Shown: piece by piece, positions 11,175 to 18,548 of the stretch
How positions within the stretch are numbered: the stretch's first letter is position 1
How the letters are laid out: each line of letters starts with the position of its first letter
NCBI GenBank assembly: GCA_017450485.1
Contig: JAFSTN010000019.1
Span: 21,014 to 85,013, forward strand
DNA from: Lachnospiraceae bacterium
GTDB taxonomy: Bacteria; Bacillota; Clostridia; Lachnospirales; Lachnospiraceae
Direction: 5' to 3'
DNA: 64,000 nt
Notes under the pieces: generated by a model
The model's input: only the letters and a program-made list of their open reading frames with translations
What the model was told of the DNA's origin: nothing
Database searches by the model: none
Program-made: the position numbers and the translations under genes

Positions 11175-13490
11175 TTACTCTGCCTCAAAAGTAAGCTCTC
11201 TGGTAACCGTTTTCTCATAATTCTGAGCCGGTGTCGTCGTAGTCTCGCCGGTCTCGGGATCAGTCACGGTCACTTCCTCCGTGCTGACTGTGAATATAAA
11301 TGTAACCGTACCCGTGGATGCATTGATGCCGGTATAGTTGACATCCAGCGGGAATGAAGTCGTAGTAGTGCTGAGCAGTGATGTTCCGTCCGCTGTCGTG
11401 ATCATGACCTGCACGAACATTCCGCTCTGATAGTCCGGATCCTCGGTGGGAGCCGTAATGGACCCTGAGTACTTATAGGTGGCTGATTTCGGCCCTATGC
11501 TGACACGCAGGTCAACAGTAGTCCCGGGATCCACGAATGAACCTGCGGTCACAGACTGATAACATACGTTACCTAATAATGAAGGATCGTCGTTATTCGT
11601 CTCGGATATACTGCCCATCGTCAGACCGGCCTCTGTAAGTATGGCCATAGCGTCCATTTCGGATTTGCCGATAACACTGGGCACACTGATCTTATCCGAC
11701 GCGGTTCCTCCGGAAGAAACAGTGATCATAATGGTACTGCCGGGCGGCGCATATGTATCACCCTCGGGTGACTGGCTGATGACATTGCCCTTTTCCACCG
11801 TGGCACTCTCAGCCTGCAGGATCGATACCTGGAAGCCGTGCTGCTCGAGATTGGAACGGGCTTCTGCCTGAGAGAGCCCCGTAACTATAGGAACAAGCAC
11901 TCCGTCGGTACTCTGGGCAACGGTCAGTACGACCGTATCTCCCTCTGCCAGCTCCGTACCTGTCGGAACACTGGCGGATATGACAGTGCCTTCCTCATAC
12001 TGAAGGCTGGTCTCATACTCTATCTGAGGCGTCAGGCCGAGATCTATGAGCATCTTCTTCGCATCATCGAGCTTCGCGCCTACGATGCCGTCAGGCATAG
12101 TGATAGCGGTTTCGGCGGTCTCCTCGGTTCCATCTTCGCCCAGCCCCGATCCACCTATGAATCCGGTCACGCGTCCGAGTATCAGAAGTACGACCAAACC
12201 GACGATCACGGCACCTACCACGACCAGTATAGTGGTGAGCCTGTCTCCTACACCTTCATCTTCGTCATCATCTTCATCATCATCTTCATAAGGATCGTCG
12301 TCATACTTTTCGGCTTCATACCGGCGGCGTTTGAATTCTTCCTTTTCCATCCTGTCTCTGGTCGCATCTCTGGACGTCCTGACAGGTGTTTTGGATGACT
12401 TGGAGCCGGATTTGGACCCGGACTTGGAGCCGGATTTGGATCCGGACTTTGATTTGTTATTGCCGGATTTGGAGGATTTGGAAGAAGCGGTGCCCTCCTG
12501 CTTGCGCTTACGCTCCCTCTCCTCTTTCTCTATATCTTCCTTGAGTGCGATACCACCAACCAGGTCAGCACGCTCGTTAGAGGCATTCCGGATCTTCTTC
12601 ACATCATCATCCGTGATATTACGCGTCGCCGCATCTTCATCCGGATCGGTGATCCTGACGAAATCACCCTCGGGATCCACCAGAGATTTCTTCAGATCGG
12701 CGATCACCTCACCCATGGACTGGTATCTGCGGTCAGGTGACTTCTGACAGCACTTGAGCACGATCTGCTCCACGCTGTACGGTATGTCATCCGCATAATC
12801 CGACGGATAAGGCAAAGCCTCCTGGATATGCTTGATCGCTATCGCCACGGTTGTATCGCCGTTGAAAGGCACGCGTCCGGTGAGCATCTCGAACATCGTG
12901 ATACCGAGGCTGTATATATCGGATCTCTCATCAGAGAAACCGCCTCTGGCCTGCTCGGGAGAAGTATAATGAACGCTGCCCATAACGTTGGAACTGACGG
13001 TATTGTTGGTGGCTGCCTTCGCTATACCGAAGTCGGTCACCTTTACCTTGCCCTCTTTGGAAATGATGGTATTCTGAGGCTTGATATCCCTGTGGATAAT
13101 GTGATTATTATGGGCCGCTTCGATACCGTTGGATATCTGAATGGCTATGCTGACAGCTTCTTTGGCCGAGAGACGTACCTTTTTCTCAATGTATTTCTTG
13201 AGAGTGATGCCCTCGACAAGCTCCATAACGATATAATGTACGCCGCCCTCACTGCCAACATCGTACACGTTGACAATATTAGGGTGCATAAGGCCGGCGG
13301 CAGCCTGTGCCTCCGTACGGAACTTGTTCACGAAGTTGTTATTCTCCGAAAACTCCTGCTTGAGAACCTTGACTGCTATATTTCTGTTCAGTTTATGATC
13401 TTTTGCCTTGTAGACATCCGACATACCGCCGGTGCCTATCTTCTCGAGGATCTCATATCTGTCCCCGAGCATCATACCGATCTTGATCAT
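11175..13490 (-). CDS. prkC: PASTA-domain serine/threonine protein kinase (PrkC/Stk1/PknB family)
   Basis: A membrane kinase sensing muropeptide or lipid II. The cytosolic Hanks-type kinase domain (about 10-270) has GTGGMSDVY, AVKVLK, HRDIKPQN and DFGIA. A long polar juxtamembrane segment (about 300-415) contains a KSGS tandem tract encoded by 12-bp DNA repeats and an Asp/Glu run. One transmembrane helix lies near 417-440. Three PASTA domains follow (about 455-660), and then an additional beta-rich domain of about 110 residues ending in RELTFEAE, which is not part of a PASTA unit. It lies 15 bp after its partner phosphatase gene. An AAGGAA about 12 nt upstream is the best ribosome site. Confidence 0.95.
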   Translation of the reverse strand: MIKIGMMLGDRYEILEKIGTGGMSDVYKAKDHKLNRNIAVKVLKQEFSENNNFVNKFRTEAQAAAGLMHPNIVNVYDVGSEGGVHYIVMELVEGITLKKYIEKKVRLSAKEAVSIAIQISNGIEAAHNNHIIHRDIKPQNTIISKEGKVKVTDFGIAKAATNNTVSSNVMGSVHYTSPEQARGGFSDERSDIYSLGITMFEMLTGRVPFNGDTTVAIAIKHIQEALPYPSDYADDIPYSVEQIVLKCCQKSPDRRYQSMGEVIADLKKSLVDPEGDFVRITDPDEDAATRNITDDDVKKIRNASNERADLVGGIALKEDIEKEERERKRKQEGTASSKSSKSGNNKSKSGSKSGSKSGSKSGSKSSKTPVRTSRDATRDRMEKEEFKRRRYEAEKYDDDPYEDDDEDDDEDEGVGDRLTTILVVVGAVIVGLVVLLILGRVTGFIGGSGLGEDGTEETAETAITMPDGIVGAKLDDAKKMLIDLGLTPQIEYETSLQYEEGTVISASVPTGTELAEGDTVVLTVAQSTDGVLVPIVTGLSQAEARSNLEQHGFQVSILQAESATVEKGNVISQSPEGDTYAPPGSTIMITVSSGGTASDKISVPSVIGKSEMDAMAILTEAGLTMGSISETNNDDPSLLGNVCYQSVTAGSFVDPGTTVDLRVSIGPKSATYKYSGSITAPTEDPDYQSGMFVQVMITTADGTSLLSTTTTSFPLDVNYTGINASTGTVTFIFTVSTEEVTVTDPETGETTTTPAQNYEKTVTRELTFEAE
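12398..12445 (-). repeat. Four tandem 12-bp repeats in prkC
   Basis: Units alternate ACTTGGAGCCGG and ATTTGGAYCCGG on the plus strand (a 24-bp unit twice). They encode KSGS in the juxtamembrane region of the kinase, a positively charged flexible linker. Confidence 0.8.
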
Positions 13491-13505
13491 ACTGCTTCTG
13501 TTTCC

Positions 13506-14240
13506 TTACTGCCCGGCAAACGGCTCTATCAGAATCACGGAAATGTTATCCCGCCCTCCGTTCTCGTTCGCCATATCTACAAGTCTGTGGGCACGCTCTC
13601 TGAGTGTTCCCTCAGAATTGATCATATCTCCAATAGTCTCATCATCCACCATATTGGTCATGCCGTCCGAGCACAACATAATGACGTCGTCCTTCTCGAG
13701 ACTCACTCTGAACAGATCCACGTCTATATCAGCCATTGCTCCCACGGCTCTGGTTATGATGTTCTTGTCGGGATGATTGCGGGCTTTGGATCTCTCCAGA
13801 CCGCCCATCTGAACCATCTCCTCCACGAGAGAATGATCAACGGATACCTGCTGCATCTCATCTGAGCAGATATACGCACGGCTGTCACCGACGTTCGCCA
13901 CCAGCAGGTCATCTCCGAGACAGGTGCACGCCACAACCGTGGTTCCCATACCCTTGCAGCCTTCTCTGGTCTGAGCCTGCCCCCAGATAGCGCTGTTCGC
14001 AGCCTTGATAGCCGTCTCCAACGCCACCTCGGGTGATACCCCATTCAGGCTCTTCAGCTCATCCTGGATAACCCTGACGCATATCGCGCTGGCCAGCTCA
14101 CCGGCATTATGTCCGCCCATGCCATCCGCTACTATATACAGATTAGGCAAAAGGCCCACCGGGCCGTCCGACACAAATACCCTGTCCTGATTCAATTGTC
14201 TACGACGACCTTTATCGGTCACACCGTAGGAATCGATCAT
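13506..14240 (-). CDS. prpC: PPM-family protein serine/threonine phosphatase (PrpC/Stp)
   Basis: A Mn2+-dependent PP2C-type phosphatase that reverses PrkC phosphorylation. PPM motifs are present in order: the N-terminal TDKGRRRQLNQDR, VADGMGGHNAGE (metal-binding Asp), VANVGDSRAY, DHSLVEEM, and C-terminal LCSDGMTNMVDD and GGRDNISVI. The 244 residues are the usual single-domain size, with no membrane segment. The start codon overlaps the rlmN stop (ATGA), indicating translational coupling, and prkC follows 15 bp later. Confidence 0.95.
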   Translation of the reverse strand: MIDSYGVTDKGRRRQLNQDRVFVSDGPVGLLPNLYIVADGMGGHNAGELASAICVRVIQDELKSLNGVSPEVALETAIKAANSAIWGQAQTREGCKGMGTTVVACTCLGDDLLVANVGDSRAYICSDEMQQVSVDHSLVEEMVQMGGLERSKARNHPDKNIITRAVGAMADIDVDLFRVSLEKDDVIMLCSDGMTNMVDDETIGDMINSEGTLRERAHRLVDMANENGGRDNISVILIEPFAGQ

Positions 14241-15370
14241 CTCAAGTCTCCCGTGTATCTCTTTCGAAGTTGGCCGCAGGCTCCGTCGATATCCTGCCCC
14301 AATTCTCTTCTAATAGTAACATTTATTCCCTGTTTTTCAAGTTTATTTTTGAACGCGCGCACCCCGTCATCGGCAGTCGGAGCGTATCCGCGCCCGGTCA
14401 CCGGATTGACCGGTATGAGGTTCACATGAGCCCCCGTCTGTCTGCACAGAGCGGCAAGCTTACGTGCGCACTCATCGGAATCGTTGGTATCCCTGACCAG
14501 CGCATACTCATAAGTGATCCTTCTGCCTGTCCTGTCAAAAAAGTACTTCGCCGCCTCGGTGATCTCGGCAATCGAATAGCGGTTGGCTATGGGCATCATG
14601 GTACGCCTGAGCTCATCCGTAGGTGCGTGCAGGGATATCGCGAGCGTTACTCCCATATCCTCATCGGCGAACTCCCTGATACGTTCGATCAGGCCGCAGG
14701 TGGATACAGTGATATTACGCCGGCTCAGGTTATAGCCCTCCGGCGACGTCAGTATCCCGAGAAAGGTGATCAATGTGTCGTAATTATCCATCGGTTCACC
14801 CATCCCCATGACAACCACATGGGATATGCGTTCATTGATATCGATCGTTATTCTATATATCTGATCCAGCATTTCCGCCGGAGTCAGGTTTCTGGTAAGT
14901 CCATCCATGGTAGATGCACAGAATCTGCATCCCATGCGGCACCCCACCTGTGAGCTGACGCAAACGGTATTGCCGTACTTATATCTCATCAGGACGCTCT
15001 CTATGAGCTCACCATCAGGAAGTTCAAAGAGATATTTGCGCGTGCCGTCGCGTGACTCCCGGATGTCGACGGGGGCGAGATGAGTTATGTCAGATAACTC
15101 CGGGCACGGTCTGTGTTGTGTTATGTCAACCTGGTGGTCCGACTCGGCAGACTCCCCGTAGCTGTCTTCTCCTGCTTCTCCGGCTGCCCCGGCAGTATCC
15201 TCACGAAGCTTCTCCTTCAGGGCCTTGGGGATATTCGACATATCATCCAGCGAGGCGACGCATTTCTCATGCATCCACTGATAGAGCTGCTTCGCACGGA
15301 AGGAAGGCTCCCCGAGAGAGGTAATGTATTCGGTTAATTCAGGCAATGTGTATGATTTGATGTCCCGCAT
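14237..15370 (-). CDS. rlmN: 23S rRNA (adenine-2503-C2)-methyltransferase, radical SAM
   Basis: It methylates A2503 of 23S rRNA and A37 of some tRNAs. The radical-SAM cluster motif CRMGCRFC is near residues 141-148. GMGEPMDNYD and the C-terminal RRELGQDIDGACGQLR fit RlmN. Compared with the usual 345-355 residues this copy is longer, because a hydrophilic insertion of about 40 residues lies between the N-terminal helical domain and DGTRKYLFELPDG (about residues 54-95). That insertion contains one copy of the TTATGTCAACC word at the DNA level. The gene overlaps prpC by 4 bp and lies 77 bp after rsmB. Confidence 0.95.
   Translation of the reverse strand: MRDIKSYTLPELTEYITSLGEPSFRAKQLYQWMHEKCVASLDDMSNIPKALKEKLREDTAGAAGEAGEDSYGESAESDHQVDITQHRPCPELSDITHLAPVDIRESRDGTRKYLFELPDGELIESVLMRYKYGNTVCVSSQVGCRMGCRFCASTMDGLTRNLTPAEMLDQIYRITIDINERISHVVVMGMGEPMDNYDTLITFLGILTSPEGYNLSRRNITVSTCGLIERIREFADEDMGVTLAISLHAPTDELRRTMMPIANRYSIAEITEAAKYFFDRTGRRITYEYALVRDTNDSDECARKLAALCRQTGAHVNLIPVNPVTGRGYAPTADDGVRAFKNKLEKQGINVTIRRELGQDIDGACGQLRKRYTGDLR
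15116..15131 (+). repeat. TGTGTTATGTCAACCT-type site inside the rlmN insertion
   Basis: Sixteen bases from TGTGTTATG through CAACCT (the last T at 15132) are identical to a site in fmt at 17103-17118. Both lie in segments of their proteins that look like insertions, and both encode VDITQ. Confidence 0.55.
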
Positions 15371-15447
15371 AGTCTCTATAAGGCGCTTACGTCAGCATAT
15401 ATCCGTTGCAGGTACGCTTGGATGTCTGCAAAAGGCATCCGGCTGCA

Positions 15448-16896
15448 TCAGTCGAGTGCAGAGGTACGTCGCGCCAGTACACATATATAAAAGCCGTCCG
15501 ACTTCCATGCATCCGGGAGAATCCGGAGGCCGTGGGTGGGTGCCGGAGCACCTGCGTGGTTCCGGACCGGCATCACAAAGTCACCTTCAGGCGGGGTAAT
15601 GGCCGACCCGGCGAGTGCGTTCTCCGTGATATCGCGAAAACCGTACTTCTCCATTATATATGCCGCCTGATCCTCATTCTCCCTGCGTGATATCGTGCAG
15701 GTCGAGTATACGAGCTTTCCCCCGGGGCGTACATATCTGACCGCAGTGTCTATGATGCTCCGCTGAAGCCCGACCAGTGAATCAATATCAGACGGCTTAA
15801 GGCGATATCGTATGTCACTCTTGTGTCCCAGGACTCCGAGTCCGGAACAGGGCACATCAGCAATGACGATATCGGCTTTTCCTTCCATATCAGGGATAAA
15901 TACCGTAGCATCATGAACTTCAGCAGTTATCATATCCTCCATATCCAGACGCCTGATGTTCTCTGTCATCCTGTCGCATCTGGATGCGGATATATCATAA
16001 CTGTATACATGCGATGTCAGCAATCCTCCTGCCGGATCCGCACCTCTCTCTAGTTTACATAACTCGTCGGCAATATGCACACTCTTCCCGCCGGGAGCGG
16101 CGCACAGATCCATCACGATATCCCCGTGATGAACCCCCGCCAGTTCGCTGACCATCATGGATCCCGTGTCCTGTACAACGAAACTGCCGTCAGCATATCC
16201 GGCCATCTCCGAGACCGATCCTGTATTCTTCAGAAACATCCCATCCGGGATATGAGGATTAGGGCTTACTTCAATGCCTGCCTCAGTCCATGACGAGATC
16301 AGAGCCTGTCTGCGCTCACCGTCATCTATCCTGATCCTGACAGAGAGCCGCTTTTCTTCCATATATGATGCAAGGATGCTCTCTGCGCGGTCCGTCCCGT
16401 GCTCATCAGACAACTGACGCACTATCCACTCCGGACATGAGTACATCACAGACATATACCTGATGCGGTCATCTGTCTTCGAAGGATATCGTATGTTATC
16501 TTTATTCCGGGATATATTGCGGAGAACTCCGTTCACATAGCCTTTCAGTCCGCTTAATCCGCGGGCTGATGTCAGTTTCACGGCTTCGTTGCAGACTGCG
16601 GAATCAGGTACGGCATCCATCCAGATCAGCTGATAAACACTCATACGCAGAATCGCCCGGATCAAGGGCTTCATCCGGGATACGGGAGTTTTGGAATACT
16701 GATCCAGGATATAGTCTATCCTGAGACGGTACTCACTCGTTCCGTCCATGACTTTCTTATAGAAAGCTTTATCGCGCGGGTCTGTATGATCGTATTTATC
16801 CAGTACTGCACTCTCTTCGACAGACAGATATGTATCCGTCCGTTCCATCTCGATCATCGAATCGACGATCAGAGCGCGTATATTGATCTCATTCAT
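15448..16896 (-). CDS. rsmB: 16S rRNA (cytosine-967-C5)-methyltransferase
   Basis: It methylates C967 of 16S rRNA. An N-terminal NusB-like helical domain (about 1-135) is joined to a SAM-dependent methyltransferase domain with MDLCAAPGGKS, DVPCSGLGVLGHK and the catalytic-cysteine block YSTCTIS near residue 400. I chose the ATG at 16896. The frame can be extended to a GTG at 16971, but that would overlap fmt by 50 bp and adds residues without family resemblance. No strong Shine-Dalgarno precedes 16896, so the start is moderately certain. The site of the rare codons TTA-TGT-AAA-CTA at 16053-16062 coincides with a dispersed DNA word. Confidence 0.93.
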   Translation of the reverse strand: MNEINIRALIVDSMIEMERTDTYLSVEESAVLDKYDHTDPRDKAFYKKVMDGTSEYRLRIDYILDQYSKTPVSRMKPLIRAILRMSVYQLIWMDAVPDSAVCNEAVKLTSARGLSGLKGYVNGVLRNISRNKDNIRYPSKTDDRIRYMSVMYSCPEWIVRQLSDEHGTDRAESILASYMEEKRLSVRIRIDDGERRQALISSWTEAGIEVSPNPHIPDGMFLKNTGSVSEMAGYADGSFVVQDTGSMMVSELAGVHHGDIVMDLCAAPGGKSVHIADELCKLERGADPAGGLLTSHVYSYDISASRCDRMTENIRRLDMEDMITAEVHDATVFIPDMEGKADIVIADVPCSGLGVLGHKSDIRYRLKPSDIDSLVGLQRSIIDTAVRYVRPGGKLVYSTCTISRRENEDQAAYIMEKYGFRDITENALAGSAITPPEGDFVMPVRNHAGAPAPTHGLRILPDAWKSDGFYICVLARRTSALD

Positions 16897-16921
16897 ATTA
16901 TCATCGGAATATGCGGCCCGG

Positions 16922-17902
16922 TCAGCTGAGTCTGTCCCCGGCCTCCATGTGCTGACCGAGAAGGAAATCACGCACGCTCATCCGCTTCTTGCCTTCGAGC
17001 TGAAGTTCATCTATGCGAAGTATCCCGTCTCCTGTGCTGACATATACGGATGATCTATCCGTGAATATCACCGTGCCGGGGTGTGAGATGCGGTTACCAG
17101 TCTGTGTTATGTCAACCTTATTGGCGGTGATGACCGTAAGATCATCCACGCTCATGCAGGCCGTCTTCCACAATTTCAGCTGTTTATCTTTATATGTCGT
17201 ATATGCCCCGGGCCAGGGATCCATCCCCCGTACCTGACGCTCGATCTCCACGGCCGGTCTTGAGAAATCTATCTGCCCCATGCTTTTCTTAAGCATGCCC
17301 ACATGGTCGGCACACGTTTCATCCTGAGGAATGGGTGTAAGCTTACCCTGCTCTATCAGTGGCAAAGCCCTCACTATCAGTTCGGCTCCGAGCACGGCGA
17401 GCTTGTCAAACAGCGAGCCTCCCGTATCATCCGCCGTGATCGGGATGCTCTCCTGTATCAGGATATCACCGGTATCCAGCCCCTCATCCATCTGCATGAT
17501 CGTAACACCGCTCTCCTTATCTCCCATCAGGATCGCATGCTGTATCGGAGATGCCCCGCGCAGATGCGGCAGCAATGACGCGTGTATGTTCACACAGCCG
17601 AACCTCGGATAGTTAAGTACTTCCGCGGGCAATATCTGTCCAAAAGCGGCTACTACTATGATATCCGCCGGATAAGCGCTCAACTCCGCTATGGATTCGG
17701 GATCACGAAGTCTGACAGGCTGAAGCACAGGTATACCGTGTTCCACAGCCACTGCTTTGACGGGACTCGGGATCAGTTTATCACTCCTGCCTTTGGGTTT
17801 ATCGGGCTGAGTAACTACCGCGGTCACCTCATATCCTGCATCTATGATGGCTTTCAGAGGTCCTACCGCGAAATCCGGTGTCCCCATATAGATTATCTTC
17901 AT
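16922..17902 (-). CDS. fmt: Methionyl-tRNA formyltransferase
   Basis: It formylates initiator Met-tRNA with 10-formyl-tetrahydrofolate. The N-terminal domain has MGTPDFAVGPL, the catalytic block VNIHASLLPHLRGASPIQ and MDEGLDTGDIL. The C-terminal OB-like domain ends with ELQLEGKKRMS. An insertion of about 18 residues (around ACMSVDDLTVITANK) lies in the C-terminal domain and includes a TTATGTCAACC word at the DNA level, sharing 16 identical bases with a site in rlmN. It lies 15 bp after def, the usual pairing. Confidence 0.96.
   Translation of the reverse strand: MKIIYMGTPDFAVGPLKAIIDAGYEVTAVVTQPDKPKGRSDKLIPSPVKAVAVEHGIPVLQPVRLRDPESIAELSAYPADIIVVAAFGQILPAEVLNYPRFGCVNIHASLLPHLRGASPIQHAILMGDKESGVTIMQMDEGLDTGDILIQESIPITADDTGGSLFDKLAVLGAELIVRALPLIEQGKLTPIPQDETCADHVGMLKKSMGQIDFSRPAVEIERQVRGMDPWPGAYTTYKDKQLKLWKTACMSVDDLTVITANKVDITQTGNRISHPGTVIFTDRSSVYVSTGDGILRIDELQLEGKKRMSVRDFLLGQHMEAGDRLS
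17103..17118 (+). repeat. TGTGTTATGTCAACCT site inside the fmt insertion
   Basis: The second copy of the 16-base identity shared with rlmN about 2 kb away. Confidence 0.55.
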
Positions 17903-17917
17903 ATATTATTACGCTCG

Positions 17918-18451
17918 TTATTCTTCTGGGGTATCGGCATGATCATCCAATGCCGCGCTTCCGTCCTCATCATCAGTGTCTTCGCCGGCAGCGGCCACAT
18001 TCATCAGCTCGCCTTCAACCTTTTCCACATACATATGGCCGTCCAGATGGTCCAGCTCATGAACTATGGCTCTGGCAAGCAGTTCCTCACCCTCGAGCTC
18101 GAACTCATTCATATCCGTGTCATAGGCTTTGACCTTCACATAGTTGGGTCTGGTCACGATACCGGTCTTGCCGGGCAGAGAAAGGCACCCCTCGGCTCCG
18201 GTCTGCTCCCCTGACGTCTCCAGGATCTCGGGGTTGATAAGTACATGCGGATCCTCTCCGGTGGTGTCTATGACCACAACACGCTTAAGAATACCCACCT
18301 GCGGTGCGGCCAGTCCTACTCCGTTGGCCTCATACATGGTATCAAACATATCATCTATCAGTTCTTTTATTCGGGGTGTGACCTCTTTGATCTCCTTGCA
18401 TCTCTTCTCAAGTACGGGGTCTCCCATTATACGTATATTTCTCAGTGCCAT
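17918..18451 (-). CDS. def: Peptide deformylase
   Basis: A metal-dependent enzyme removing the N-formyl group from nascent proteins. All three motifs are present: GVGLAAPQVG, EGCLSLPG and HELDHLDG (metal-binding Cys and two His). I chose ATG 18451, which has AAAGG about 9 nt upstream and gives the family-typical N-terminus MALRNIRIMGDPVL; a GTG-initiated extension to 18505 is unlikely. The C-terminus carries an acidic tail of about 28 residues (EDTDDEDG) beyond the catalytic fold. A promoter candidate overlaps the end of priA just upstream. Confidence 0.96.
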   Translation of the reverse strand: MALRNIRIMGDPVLEKRCKEIKEVTPRIKELIDDMFDTMYEANGVGLAAPQVGILKRVVVIDTTGEDPHVLINPEILETSGEQTGAEGCLSLPGKTGIVTRPNYVKVKAYDTDMNEFELEGEELLARAIVHELDHLDGHMYVEKVEGELMNVAAAGEDTDDEDGSAALDDHADTPEE

Positions 18452-18519
18452 TTTTGCAACCTTTCTGCTGTATGCTGCCGTTTCAATATCTCCGGCCAAA
18501 TGCACGCCGTAGCTTTAAT

Positions 18520-18548
18520 ATCATATCATGATACCTAATCGAAATCAA
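18520..18548 (-). promoter_or_regulatory. Candidate sigma-A promoter for def-fmt-rsmB and downstream genes
   Basis: On the minus strand TTGATT (18543-18548) and TATGAT (18520-18525) are separated by 17 bp, with a TG one base before the -10. The -35 lies within the final codons of priA. The predicted start site would give a leader of roughly 60 nt before def. Confidence 0.5.

Noticed and set aside
12398-12445. Tandem repeats as a CRISPR array
   Set aside because: Units are 12 bp, contiguous without spacers, and in frame inside prkC.
12828-13865. Plus-strand open frame of 345 codons opposite prkC/prpC
   Set aside because: It crosses two conserved genes on the minus strand and has no recognisable domain or ribosome site.
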